Source of the DNA: Variibacter gotjawalensis
GTDB lineage: Bacteria; Pseudomonadota; Alphaproteobacteria; Rhizobiales; Xanthobacteraceae
Assembly (NCBI RefSeq): GCF_002355335.1
Contig: NZ_AP014946.1
Location: 3,115,501 to 3,179,500 of the forward strand
DNA: 64,000 bases
Reading direction: 5' to 3'
Shown here: one piece after another, positions 36,406-45,374 of the stretch
Position numbering within the stretch: the first letter of the stretch is position 1
How the letters are laid out: every line of letters starts with the position of its first letter
Notes under the pieces: model-generated
The model's input: the letters and a program-made list of their open reading frames with translations, nothing else
Database searches by the model: none
Told to the model about the DNA's origin: nothing
Translations under genes and position numbers: made by a program

Positions 36406-37011
36406 ATGAAGCGCCGTGCGTTTCTTCTCCTCTCCCTCGGACTTCCTCTCGTAGGATGCGTGCAAAGACGCGCGCCTGTCGTTGCGGTCGCACCACCGCC
36501 TCCGGTTGCTGCACCCGTCGCGCCGGTCGCGGACGTCCAAGTCACCGGTGAAATCCCTTATCGTCTTGCTGCTGGCGATCGCCTCCGCGTCGTCGTGTTC
36601 GGACAGGAAGGTCTCACCAACAGCTACACGCTCGACCCCAACGGCGCGATCACGATGCCGTTGATCGGCAGCGTCCAAGCACGTAACCAGTCGACGGCTG
36701 AGCTTTCGCGCATCATCGCGGCGAAGCTCAAGCAAGGTTACATCCGAGAGCCGCATGTCGCTGTCGAAATCGAGGCTTATCGCCCATTCTTCATCCTTGG
36801 CGAAGTAGCCTATCCGGGCCAGTATCCCTACGTCGCCAACATGACGGTTGAAACCGCGGTGGCCATTGCGGGCGGCTTCACACCGCGCGCCGAGCGCAGC
36901 GATGCGCGCATCACCCGCAGCGTCGACGGAACAATGACTCGTGGCATGGTGCCGCTTGCGCACACGGTGCGCCCCGGCGATACGATCAATATCCGCGAGC
37001 GCTGGTTCTAA
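36406..37011 (+). CDS. Wza-like polysaccharide export lipoprotein
   Basis: A 201-residue outer-membrane export protein. Lipoprotein signal with lipobox LVGC (Cys18), then a Pro/Ala/Val spacer, the Poly_export domain starting YRLAAGDRLRVVVFGQEGLT (about 51-70) and a SLBB-like domain GEVAYPGQYPYVANMTVETA (about 129-148). It is shorter than E. coli Wza, as in other rhizobial small exporters. The ATG at 36406 puts the basic MKRR directly before the hydrophobic core. The 187-base divergent region to the Wzc-like gene should hold promoters for both. Confidence 0.9.
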   Translation: MKRRAFLLLSLGLPLVGCVQRRAPVVAVAPPPPVAAPVAPVADVQVTGEIPYRLAAGDRLRVVVFGQEGLTNSYTLDPNGAITMPLIGSVQARNQSTAELSRIIAAKLKQGYIREPHVAVEIEAYRPFFILGEVAYPGQYPYVANMTVETAVAIAGGFTPRAERSDARITRSVDGTMTRGMVPLAHTVRPGDTINIRERWF

Positions 37012-37047
37012 GTTACAAAGCCCGAGCAACGCACCGGGAGTGCAGAT

Positions 37048-38166
37048 TTGAACATTCTGCATGTCATGCGCGCGCCGGTTGGCGGGCTCTTCAGACACGT
37101 CATCGATCTTGCGCGCGGGCAAATCGCCCGCGGGCATCGCGTCGGCATCATCGCGGACGCGGAAACTGGCGGCCAGCGAGCCGAGAGCATTTTCTCCGAA
37201 CTAAAACCGAGCCTCGCGCTCGGTCTCAACCGCATCGCGATGAGCCGGCACATCGGCCTGAGCGACTGGGCAGCGACGCGCACGGTTGCCGCGATCGCCA
37301 GGCGCGGGAAAGCCGAAATCATCCATGGCCACGGGGCGAAAGGCGGCGCCTATGCGCGCCTTGCTCCGCGTGTTGACGGAGCGATCCGCGTTTACACGCC
37401 GCACGGCGGCAGTCTGCATTACGCGCCCGCGAGCCCGCTCGGCATCCTCTACTTCAACCTCGAACGCGTGCTCATGCGGCGCACAGAGTTGTATCTGTTC
37501 GAGAGTGCGTTCGGGCGCGACCGCTTCACCGACGCCATCGGCAGGCCGAATGCGCTGACCAAAGTCGTCGTCAACGGCGTCGGCCCGGAGGAATTTGAGC
37601 CGGTCACCACGAAACCAGACGCCGCCGACATCGTATTCGTCGGTGAACTCCGTGCCCTCAAAGGCGTCGACGTGCTGATCGAAGCCATCGCAAGGTTGCA
37701 CGCCGCGAATAGCCCGGTTCGCGCCGTGCTGGTCGGCGGCGGACCGGATGCGGACGCCTTCCGCGCTCTGGCCGAGCAACATGGACTCAGCACTGCAGTG
37801 ACGTTTCCGGGCCCGATGCCGGCGCGTACGGCGTTTGCGCTCGGCCGCATCCTCGCGGTTCCGTCACGCGCCGAGTCTCTGCCTTACGTCGTTCTGGAAG
37901 CGCTGGCCGCTGGCATGCCGACGATCGCAACCAAGGTCGGCGGCATCCCGGAAATCTACGGCACGGCGCACGATCGCTTGATACCGCCGGGCGACGTCGA
38001 CGCGCTGGCAGACGCGATCCGCTCCGGATTGGGCGATCCGGAGATGATTCAGCAGATCAGCACAGCCTTGCAAGCTCACGTAAAGTCGATGTTTTCCATC
38101 GATCGCATGGTCGATGATGTTCTCGCTGCTTATGCAGAGGCCCGGACCACCTCGGGGCGCGTTTAG
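37048..38166 (+). CDS. family 4 glycosyltransferase
   Basis: A 372-residue GT-B enzyme adding a sugar to a lipid-linked exopolysaccharide intermediate. The start NILHVMRAPVGGLFRHVIDL is the usual glycine loop; the donor site has IVFVGELRALKGVDVLIEAI and VPSRAESLPYVVLEALAAGM, where ESLPYVVLEA is the EX7E-type motif. The start is TTG at 37048, supported by GGGAG seven bases upstream; no ATG fits without losing the first strand. Follows the Wza-like gene by 36 bases. The exact sugar is not readable from sequence. Confidence 0.88.
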   Translation: MNILHVMRAPVGGLFRHVIDLARGQIARGHRVGIIADAETGGQRAESIFSELKPSLALGLNRIAMSRHIGLSDWAATRTVAAIARRGKAEIIHGHGAKGGAYARLAPRVDGAIRVYTPHGGSLHYAPASPLGILYFNLERVLMRRTELYLFESAFGRDRFTDAIGRPNALTKVVVNGVGPEEFEPVTTKPDAADIVFVGELRALKGVDVLIEAIARLHAANSPVRAVLVGGGPDADAFRALAEQHGLSTAVTFPGPMPARTAFALGRILAVPSRAESLPYVVLEALAAGMPTIATKVGGIPEIYGTAHDRLIPPGDVDALADAIRSGLGDPEMIQQISTALQAHVKSMFSIDRMVDDVLAAYAEARTTSGRV

Positions 38167-38167
38167 A

Positions 38168-38186
38168 TTCAATTGTATGAATTGAA
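38168..38186. repeat. short inverted repeat before the sugar transferase
   Basis: The arms TTCAATT-gtatg-AATTGAA (7 bases each, 5-base loop) begin one base after the glycosyltransferase stop. AT-rich with no following T-run, so it could be a small operator or a weak hairpin in the 87-base gap between the genes. Confidence 0.4.
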
Positions 38187-38253
38187 CTAAGCGTTCCTTG
38201 AGCTTTCTTTGGTACCAAAACGGGACCAGCGATCTCTCCTCGAGTAACGCGTT

Positions 38254-39780
38254 ATGACCGATATTTCGCAGCCATCCTTGGCCGCCGCTGCCCTTGGCGC
38301 GACAGCGCGCTCCAACACACCGCGCATCCTGTCCCCGGCCGCCGAAAAGATCGCAGCCCTTCCGGTTATGCCCGCCCTGTCGCCGATCGTCCTCGCCGGC
38401 ATCGTGCGCATGATCGACTTTGGCGCCATCATCGTGCTCGGCTTTGCACTCTATGCCGTCTATGTCGTTCCGACCTACGGCGTGATGTGGCAGTACGTGC
38501 CGGCGATCCTGGCTATCGCGGTTTTGACCATCTTGGCCTTCCAGTCCGCCGACATCTATCACGTGACGGCCTTCCGTAGCCCGGTCGGCCAAGTCATCCG
38601 GCTGGTGCCGGCCTGGACGATCGTCATGTTCCTGGCGATCACCATCGTCTTCTTCGCCCGCCTCGAACAGATGTTCTCGCGTGTCTGGCTGGTCGCGCTC
38701 TATGTGGCAGGTGTGGTCCTTCTCGTCTCGCTTCGGCTTGCGCTCGCCACCCTCGTCCGGCACTGGACGAAGGAAGGTCGCTTGGATCGCCGCGCCGTCG
38801 TCGTCGGCGGTGGCCCGGCCGGCGGAAAGCTCATCGAAGCGCTCGGTGCGCAGCAGGACTCCGACGTTCACGTCATCGGCCTGTTCGACGATCGCGGCGA
38901 TGATCGCGCGCCCGTCGACGTCGCCGGCTTCACCAAGCTCGGCTCGGTCGATGACCTCATCGAATTCGCGCGTCGCACACGCGTGGACCTCGTCCTTTTT
39001 TCGCTGCCGTTCACGGCCGAGTCGCGCCTGCTGCAGATGCTGCGCAAACTCTGGGTACTGCCGGTCGACATCCGCCTCGCTGCGCATTTGCACGGCCTGC
39101 GCCTGCGCCCCCGCGCCTATTCGTACATCGGCAACTTGCCGATGATGGACGTCTACGACAAACCGATCACCGATTGGGACGTCGTGATGAAAAACGTGTT
39201 CGACCGCGTCGTCGGCGCGCTGCTGCTGCTCGCGCTGAGCCCGATCATGATGATCGTCGCCATCGCGATCAAGCTCGACAGCAAGGGCCCGGTCTTCTTC
39301 CGGCAGAAGCGCTACGGCTTCAACAACGAGCTGATCGAGGTCTTCAAGTTCCGCTCGATGTATACGGATCAGTGCGACCCGACCGCTTCGAAGCTGGTCA
39401 CCAAAAACGACTCGCGCGTCACCCGCGTTGGCGCGTTCATCCGTAAGACAAGCATCGACGAGCTCCCGCAGCTCATCAACGTCGTGTTCAAAGGCAACCT
39501 GTCGCTCGTCGGCCCGCGACCGCACGCGTTGCATGCGAAAGCTGAGGATCGCCTCTACGACGAAGCCGTCGACGGCTATTTCGCGCGCCACCGCGTGAAG
39601 CCCGGCATCACCGGCTGGGCGCAGATCAATGGCTGGCGCGGCGAGACCGATACCAGCGAGAAGATCGTCCGCCGCGTCGAGCACGACCTTTACTACATCG
39701 AGAACTGGTCTGTGGTCTTCGACCTTTACATCTTGGCGCGCACACCCTTCGCGCTCGCCAAGTCCGAAAACGCATACTGA
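38254..39780 (+). CDS. undecaprenyl-phosphate sugar phosphotransferase (WcaJ/WbaP-type)
   Basis: A 508-residue initiating transferase that loads a hexose-1-phosphate on undecaprenyl phosphate at the inner membrane. Four N-terminal helices (about 45-160) and a CoA-binding-like Rossmann domain ([20 protein letters not shown], about 178-198) precede the bacterial sugar transferase domain. That domain begins [20 protein letters not shown] and contains [28 protein letters not shown] and [10 protein letters not shown]. Stops one base into the next start (TGATG). Confidence 0.95.
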   Translation: MTDISQPSLAAAALGATARSNTPRILSPAAEKIAALPVMPALSPIVLAGIVRMIDFGAIIVLGFALYAVYVVPTYGVMWQYVPAILAIAVLTILAFQSADIYHVTAFRSPVGQVIRLVPAWTIVMFLAITIVFFARLEQMFSRVWLVALYVAGVVLLVSLRLALATLVRHWTKEGRLDRRAVVVGGGPAGGKLIEALGAQQDSDVHVIGLFDDRGDDRAPVDVAGFTKLGSVDDLIEFARRTRVDLVLFSLPFTAESRLLQMLRKLWVLPVDIRLAAHLHGLRLRPRAYSYIGNLPMMDVYDKPITDWDVVMKNVFDRVVGALLLLALSPIMMIVAIAIKLDSKGPVFFRQKRYGFNNELIEVFKFRSMYTDQCDPTASKLVTKNDSRVTRVGAFIRKTSIDELPQLINVVFKGNLSLVGPRPHALHAKAEDRLYDEAVDGYFARHRVKPGITGWAQINGWRGETDTSEKIVRRVEHDLYYIENWSVVFDLYILARTPFALAKSENAY

Positions 39781-41069
39781 TGTCGATCGCCGTCACCGCC
39801 GATCACCAGCAGCTATCCGCGGAGCAAACGGCAACGGTCGGCGAACAACTGCGTCTCGCCTTGCTATGGCTGACGGCGCTCGCAGGGGCTTTCGTTTTCG
39901 TCGAGCCGAGCCCTTACGAGATCGTTTCCCTCGCCACAATTTTGCTCTTTCTGTTTGCCGGCCTGACGCTGTCGTCGGTGATTATGCCGATGATCCTGCT
40001 GCTCGCGGTCTACAATGTCGGCTTTTCGCTGTCGGTGCTTCCAGTCGCGAGCCAGCCGAAAGTCGTGCAGTGGGTGCTGATCTCCTGGTATCTCGGCGCA
40101 ACCTGCATCTTTTTCGCTGCCGCGCTCTCTCGCAACACGATGCAGCGCGTATCGATCCTCGTGCGCGGCTACACACTCGGTGCCGTGATCGCCTCGCTCG
40201 CCGGCATCGGCGCTTACTTCGGCGTTATCCCAGGCGCCTCTGAGTTGTTTCTGCGCTTCGGCCGCGCGCAAGGAACGTTCAATGACCCGAACGTGCTCGG
40301 CGCTTTTCTCGTCTTCCCGGCCCTCATCGCATTTCAGCGCATCTTGGTCGGCCGCCTTCGGGACACTTTAGCGGGCAGCCTGCAGCTCGCAATCTTCTCG
40401 CTAGCGGTTCTCCTGAGCTTCTCGCGAGCCGCTTGGGGTCAGCTCGTCTTCTGCATGGCGCTGATGATGCTGTTGACCTTGCTCACGACGTTCTCGGGTC
40501 GCGTACGTATCCGCATCGTGATCCTCACGATCCTCGGCGTTCTCGTTTTCGCCGGTCTCATCGCGATGGTGCTCTCGTTCGATTCAGTCGGCGGTTTGTT
40601 CAAGGAGCGCGCCAGTCTTGAGCAGAGTTACGACTCCGGTCCGATGGGCCGTTTCGGCCGCCACATCGTGGGCTTCCAGATGGCGCTCGACCTGCCGTTC
40701 GGCATCGGCCCGATGCAGTTTAGCAAGACCTTCGTCGAGGACCCGCACAACGCCTATCTCAACGCCTTCATGTCGGGCGGATGGCTGGCCGGTTTCAGCT
40801 ACATCATCCTGACGATTCTCACGCTTTTCGCGGGGGCGCGCTATCTCCTGGTACAAACACCTTGGCAGCGCATCTATATTGCGGTCTTCGCGGCCTATGT
40901 CGGCCTCGCGCTCGAAAGCGCCATCATCGATAGCGACCACTGGCGGCACTATTTCCTGATTGTCGGCGTATTGTGGGGTCTCATCGCGGCGACCCGGCGA
41001 TACCTCAATCAATCGCGGCGCCGACGGGCCGAAATGCCCCCTCTTGCCACGATGGCGCGCACGGCTTAG
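39780..41069 (+). CDS. O-antigen ligase / polysaccharide polymerase (Wzy/WaaL-like)
   Basis: A 429-residue protein with about 11 membrane helices. The WaaL/Wzy-C region has GTFNDPNVLGAFLVFPAL and a large periplasmic loop with GPMGRFGRHIVGFQMAL and the conserved EDPHNAYLNAFMSGG block (His near 323), the hallmark of O-antigen ligases and related polymerases. The ATG shares a base with the upstream stop. In this locus a role as polymerase of the exopolysaccharide is the simplest reading; no separate wzx flippase is in the window. Confidence 0.88.
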   Translation: MSIAVTADHQQLSAEQTATVGEQLRLALLWLTALAGAFVFVEPSPYEIVSLATILLFLFAGLTLSSVIMPMILLLAVYNVGFSLSVLPVASQPKVVQWVLISWYLGATCIFFAAALSRNTMQRVSILVRGYTLGAVIASLAGIGAYFGVIPGASELFLRFGRAQGTFNDPNVLGAFLVFPALIAFQRILVGRLRDTLAGSLQLAIFSLAVLLSFSRAAWGQLVFCMALMMLLTLLTTFSGRVRIRIVILTILGVLVFAGLIAMVLSFDSVGGLFKERASLEQSYDSGPMGRFGRHIVGFQMALDLPFGIGPMQFSKTFVEDPHNAYLNAFMSGGWLAGFSYIILTILTLFAGARYLLVQTPWQRIYIAVFAAYVGLALESAIIDSDHWRHYFLIVGVLWGLIAATRRYLNQSRRRRAEMPPLATMARTA

Positions 41070-41081
41070 ACCCGTCGCCGG

Positions 41082-41159
41082 CGGAGCGTAGCGCAGCCCG
41101 GTTAGCGCACCAGTCTGGGGGACTGGGGGTCGAGAGTTCAAATCTCTCCGCTCCGACCA
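41082..41159 (+). tRNA. tRNA-Pro (anticodon GGG)
   Basis: A 78-base cloverleaf with encoded CCA: acceptor CGGAGCG/CGCTCCG, anticodon arm CCAGT-CTGGGGG-ACTGG with anticodon GGG reading CCC (and CCU), T-arm GAGAG-TTCAAAT-CTCTC. A TTTTTTCTT tract follows the CCA directly and could act as terminator. It lies 12 bases after the polymerase gene, at the end of the exopolysaccharide locus. Confidence 0.95.
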
Positions 41160-41225
41160 TTTTTTCTTGCCGTCGGCGGCACCCCTATTGCGAATGACTC
41201 GGGCCCTCGCAATAACATCGAGTAA

Positions 41226-42116
41226 ATGACAGCGGACCACACGCTATCCGACCAAACCCGAGACGTTTTCGGTGAACGCTACGCGCATGAACGTGGCGTG
41301 CTGACCCCATCCCTCAAACGCGTCGCCGATTATATCGACACCCATCGTCTCGACGTGATGGCGTTGTCCGCCATCGAGATCGCAAAGGCGGTCGGCACAT
41401 CCGACGCAACGGTCGTGCGCGCCGTCCAAGCGCTCGGCTTTGAAGGGCTGGACGAGCTTCGCCGCGAGCTTGCCCACTCCTACCGCGGGCGGAACGCACC
41501 TTCCGACAATCTCGCACGCACGCTAGCAGATGTCGGCGAAAATACCGAGCGCGCTGTCGATGCGGCCTACGACGCGTCCATCGGCTCGATCGAAGTTCTC
41601 GCCTTGCCGGAACAACGCGAGGCGATCACCGAGGCGCTGCGCGTCCTTCACATCGCCAAACGCATCGTCATTTTTGGCTTGGGTCCGACCGCGCACATCG
41701 CCGCTTACGCGGCCACACGGCTACGCCGGGAAGGACGCCGCGCAGGTGTCGTCGATCGCGGCGGCGAGCAGATCGCAGATCAGCTTCTGCAGTTCGAAGC
41801 CGGTGATGCTGTCATAATGATGGCCTACGGGTCGATCTACCGCGAGGCCGAGGCCACCATCGCGGAAGCCCGCCGCCTCAAAATCCCGATCGTGCTCCTC
41901 AGCGATACGTCGGACGACGCCTTCCTGCGCCACGCACGTGTTGTGCTGAACGTGCCGCGCGGCCGCAGCCAACGCATCGCTCTCCACGGCGCGACAATCG
42001 TCTGCATCGAAATGCTGCTCTTGGGCCTCGCCACCTCAGGCCGGGAATTGGCAACGTCGAGTTTGGAACGCTTGGAGCGCTTGCGCGAAACAGCCAGATC
42101 GCGGCGACCCCGATGA
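41226..42116 (+). CDS. MurR/RpiR-family transcriptional regulator
   Basis: A 296-residue regulator with an N-terminal RpiR helix-turn-helix (about 28-85; IEIAKAVGTSDATVVRAVQA is the recognition segment) and a C-terminal SIS domain (about 130-255, IVIFGLGPTAHIAAYAATRL) that usually binds a phosphosugar. The neighbours do not include a clear sugar catabolic operon, so the target is unclear; it might respond to amino sugar metabolism or govern the adjacent polysaccharide genes (inference). Confidence 0.9.
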   Translation: MTADHTLSDQTRDVFGERYAHERGVLTPSLKRVADYIDTHRLDVMALSAIEIAKAVGTSDATVVRAVQALGFEGLDELRRELAHSYRGRNAPSDNLARTLADVGENTERAVDAAYDASIGSIEVLALPEQREAITEALRVLHIAKRIVIFGLGPTAHIAAYAATRLRREGRRAGVVDRGGEQIADQLLQFEAGDAVIMMAYGSIYREAEATIAEARRLKIPIVLLSDTSDDAFLRHARVVLNVPRGRSQRIALHGATIVCIEMLLLGLATSGRELATSSLERLERLRETARSRRPR

Positions 42117-42610
42117 GCTGCCAGACGCACCGTCTCGGTGTCGATGCGCTTTCGCCGCACAGGGGAAGTCATCGGCTTTTCTGAAGGCCGCGCCGCTGCG
42201 ATCTTCGTTATAGCGAATTCGCGTAACTTCAGACGAAGCTGAAAATTGTCGACGGCCTTCTGCGCCAGTGGCCGGCACGCATCCGTGATCAGCGAGGCGC
42301 GTGCGTCGTTGGCTTTCCGCAATGCCGTGGCACATTTACGCGCTTGGTGCAGCGTCAACTCGCTGCGCGGCTGCGCATCGCCACCAAGCACGACGATCGG
42401 GAGCAGCGTTTTCGAACAGGTCTCGATCCAGACCCTGTCGAACTCCAAGCACGGATAGTGCACGTTGCGCAGCCGCGATGAGGTCGCTCTCGCCTGCGTC
42501 CGGGCAGTCACGACGCCCCACGTCACTTGGGCGTCGAAAAGCTTCTCTCTGCGCTGCTGTTTGCGCAAAGCGGCGCGCGGCGACACGTATCGAGTTCTCT
42601 TCAGCATCAT
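41837..42610 (-). CDS. doubtful hypothetical ORF, partly antisense to the RpiR gene
   Basis: The 577-base stretch between the RpiR gene (ends 42116) and the TonB receptor (ends 42694) has no recognised gene. The best candidate is a minus-strand frame from an ATG at 42610 of 257 codons, of which the first ~165 lie in the gap. These have a sensible, basic, helical composition (for example SELTLHQARKCATALRKAND) and mostly G/C-ending codons. The last ~90 codons read antisense through the RpiR gene and look like shadow. It may be a gene whose true end was lost by a frameshift, or just chance. No family is recognised. Confidence 0.3.
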   Translation of the reverse strand: MMLKRTRYVSPRAALRKQQRREKLFDAQVTWGVVTARTQARATSSRLRNVHYPCLEFDRVWIETCSKTLLPIVVLGGDAQPRSELTLHQARKCATALRKANDARASLITDACRPLAQKAVDNFQLRLKLREFAITKIAAARPSEKPMTSPVRRKRIDTETVRLAAHRGRRDLAVSRKRSKRSKLDVANSRPEVARPKSSISMQTIVAPWRAMRWLRPRGTFSTTRAWRRKASSDVSLRSTIGILRRRASAMVASASR

Positions 42611-42693
42611 GACGTCGGACTCTTGCTGGCTGGAAGGCTTGCAATATGCCGAGGTGACGCGCACCTCGGCATCCGTCTCATCGCTGCGGGAGA

Positions 42694-44952
42694 TTAGAAC
42701 TTGGCGGTGAGTGCAGCGCGGACCGTGCGCGGTGCGCCCGGCGTGATGTTGTTGTTGCCGTCGGCGGTCGAGAAGTAGCCCTTGTCGAAGATGTTCTCGA
42801 TATTGATCTGGGCGCGGATGTTCTCGCTCACTTTGTAGTAGACGGCCGCGTCGACGCGCGTCCAACCCGGCAGACGGACAGTGTCGTCCGACGACGCATA
42901 CGAGTCCGTGTAGTGGATGATGCCGACGCCGACACCCCAACGCGGATGGAACTGGTAGCGGTTCCAAAGCGAGAAGGTGTTGTACGGCACGAGCCCGACG
43001 CGATTGCCTGCGACAACGGTCGCCGACACATTGCTGGCAATGCGCGCATCCGTGTAGGCATAGCCGCCGGCCACCTGCCATTCGTCGGTGATGTACCCGG
43101 CAAGGCCGGCCTCGAAGCCGCGCGTCAGCGTGCGGCCGCTGAGCAGGAAGAAGCCCGCGTTGTTTGGATCCGGCAGACGCTGGTTGGTACGATCGAGTTC
43201 GAAGATTGCGGTCGAGAACAACAATCGCGGCATGATCTCCCACTTAAAGCCGACCTCCTTATTCTCGAACTTCTCCGGCTCCGAGATGACGAGACCCGGC
43301 GTGAGCGAGGAAAACTGGTCACCGGAACTCGGCAGATGCGAAACGCTGTAGCTCGCATAGATCGACATGTTGTCTTGCGGCTTGATCACAATGCCGCCGC
43401 GCGGCGAGACGACATTGTCGATGCGACCGAACGTGAGGTTGGTGGTTCGGTTGGTGGCTTCGAGATCGAAGTGGTCGAAGCGAACGCCGGCGATCAGCTG
43501 CAGCCATCGCGTGACTTCGATTTGATCCTGGATATAGACCGCGCCGAGACCCAGACGATAGGTGCTGTTTGCATCGGTGGTGCCGTTGTTCTTGAAGGTG
43601 ATCGGACCAAACACCGTCGGGTTGAGCGGATTGACCGCGAGCGCTGTCGATACGCCGTTAAACAAACCGGTCTCGCGATAGCTCAAGCCTGACTGATGTC
43701 CGACTTCGCCGCCGACGAGCGCGGTGTGCTGCCAGCTTCCGGTGTTGAATTTCCACGTGACGTCGGTCTGATTGAAGATGTTCTCGCGGTCCGTGCGATT
43801 GTTGTAGGCCGAGAGATTGACCGAAGTGCCCGCATTATTGACTGCGCCACCCGGGAACACGTTCTGGTACCAGCGATCGTAATTCGCATAGCGCGTCCCG
43901 TTGCGGATCTTCACGCCCGAGTCGGTCTCGTGCTCGATGACTGCCATCGCGCTGTCGACGATCGAATACGTTCGCGCGTAGTCCGGGTTGCCGAAAAACG
44001 TAGAGACATCGGTCTTGTATGGCCGTCCGAACTGCGACGGAATTCCGCGATCCGTGATGCCGTTGAAGTCGTAGTGCTCGTAGCTCAGCGTGACCTTCGT
44101 CTGATCGTTCAGCCGGAAGGCGAACATCGGGTTGATACCCCAACGCTCGAATCCGACGTGATTGCGATAGCTGTCGGTTTTTTCGTACATCGCGTCGAAG
44201 CGGCCGGCGACATTCCCATTCAATGCGCCGCCGACATCCAGCGTGGCGCGCCGGTCGTTGTATTGACCACCCGAAAGCGTGACCTCGCCATACGGAACGT
44301 TGCGCCACTCCGGCTCCTTCAGCACACGGTTGACGATGCCGCCGCCGCCACCGCGACCGAAGATCAACGCATTCGGCCCTTTTAGAACTTCAACGCGTTC
44401 GACATTGTAGAGGTCGCGGAAATACTGAACGTCGTCACGAAAGCCGTTGACGTAAAAGTCCGCATTCGAGCGCTGACCGCGAATGACGAGATCGTCGCGA
44501 TTGCCCTCGCCCTGATGCCAGATCACGCCGGGCACGTAGCGCGTTGCTTCGCCGAGAAACTGAACGGACTGATCTTGGATGAACTCTTTGGTCAGCACTG
44601 TCGCGGACTGCGGAACATTTATGATGGGCGTGTCGGTCTTAGTGCCGCTCGTGATGCGCGTCGTCGCGTAGCCGACGGTCGTGCCGCCGCTCGCCGTTCG
44701 CGGCACACCTTCAGTCGCGACAACAGGGACCGGCGCCGGCGGAGCAACACGCGGGCTGACGGGCCGCGTCGCGACACGGCGGCGCGGTGCGCGGCGAACG
44801 ACTTGCTGACGCGGCGCCTGGACGCTGACTGTCGGTAGACTCGGTTGGCTTGCGGCCGGCTGGGTCGATTGTGCGGATGCGGTCGAAGCTTCAAGAAGGC
44901 ACAAGAATGCCGTGGCGCTGATGGCGCCCATGCCGATCGGTAGTTTGTTCAT
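42694..44952 (-). CDS. TonB-dependent siderophore receptor
   Basis: A 752-residue outer-membrane receptor for ferric siderophores. Signal peptide (FLCLLEASTASA, cleavage near 28), then a TonB-box-like LPTVSVQAP followed by an unusual Arg/Pro/Val-rich linker (residues 45-85). The plug domain follows (about 105-220, with IINVPQSATVLTKEFIQDQS and VERVEVLKGPNALIFGRGG) and then a 22-strand barrel that ends with APRTVRAALTAKF, terminal Phe. The closest layout is the FhuE/Fiu type of siderophore receptors. The ATG at 44952 opens the signal peptide. Iron control of the promoter is expected but not proved. Confidence 0.92.
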   Translation of the reverse strand: MNKLPIGMGAISATAFLCLLEASTASAQSTQPAASQPSLPTVSVQAPRQQVVRRAPRRRVATRPVSPRVAPPAPVPVVATEGVPRTASGGTTVGYATTRITSGTKTDTPIINVPQSATVLTKEFIQDQSVQFLGEATRYVPGVIWHQGEGNRDDLVIRGQRSNADFYVNGFRDDVQYFRDLYNVERVEVLKGPNALIFGRGGGGGIVNRVLKEPEWRNVPYGEVTLSGGQYNDRRATLDVGGALNGNVAGRFDAMYEKTDSYRNHVGFERWGINPMFAFRLNDQTKVTLSYEHYDFNGITDRGIPSQFGRPYKTDVSTFFGNPDYARTYSIVDSAMAVIEHETDSGVKIRNGTRYANYDRWYQNVFPGGAVNNAGTSVNLSAYNNRTDRENIFNQTDVTWKFNTGSWQHTALVGGEVGHQSGLSYRETGLFNGVSTALAVNPLNPTVFGPITFKNNGTTDANSTYRLGLGAVYIQDQIEVTRWLQLIAGVRFDHFDLEATNRTTNLTFGRIDNVVSPRGGIVIKPQDNMSIYASYSVSHLPSSGDQFSSLTPGLVISEPEKFENKEVGFKWEIMPRLLFSTAIFELDRTNQRLPDPNNAGFFLLSGRTLTRGFEAGLAGYITDEWQVAGGYAYTDARIASNVSATVVAGNRVGLVPYNTFSLWNRYQFHPRWGVGVGIIHYTDSYASSDDTVRLPGWTRVDAAVYYKVSENIRAQINIENIFDKGYFSTADGNNNITPGAPRTVRAALTAKF

Positions 44953-45374
44953 TGCAGTCGCCCCTGTTAGGGCCGAGGACGCTTGTTTACTGGTTGTGCT
45001 TGCCCTCAACCCATAGTTGCGACATTACGGCACACAGACTAGCGGCGGCTGTAGATTTGGTGCAACATATTGAAATTGTTGATATTTTTTAGTTATTTCA
45101 AACATATGTAGTAGTGTGCTCAGGAAAATAATTTAAGCCAAAGAGGGTTTGTCTGAAAGCGAGGAAATTTCGCTTTAAAGACCGCCTTAGCACCGAGGTA
45201 TCGATCGATTGTGGTGTAGTAGTGAGGGCGCTCCCTTGGCGTCTATTGTGCCTCCGTACAGTCGTAACTCACCGAACGATTGAAGCTCGCATCGTTGTAT
45301 GACTTTTCTCCGCCGATGATTTTCGCTGCCACGAGTTTCTGCAACGGAGATCACAGCTGGCGATCGAGGATCGA
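44953..45374. promoter_or_regulatory. 422-base divergent regulatory region with dyads
   Basis: This gap between the TonB receptor (-) and the ICMT-like gene (+) is clearly AT-richer than its surroundings. At 45063-45081 an imperfect 19-base dyad CAACA-N9-TGTTG has the length of a Fur-type site. Overlapping it, TTGAAAT (45070-45076) and ATTTCAA (45095-45101) are inverted. They sit about 110-150 bases upstream of the receptor start and could serve iron regulation, but they do not match a Fur, Irr or RirA consensus well. No gene was found in the gap. Confidence 0.4.

Noticed and set aside
37864-39684. 606-codon open frame on the minus strand
   Set aside because: It is antisense to the end of the GT4 gene and most of the sugar transferase gene, both clear families; the translated product is Asp/Arg/His-rich shadow sequence with no family motif.
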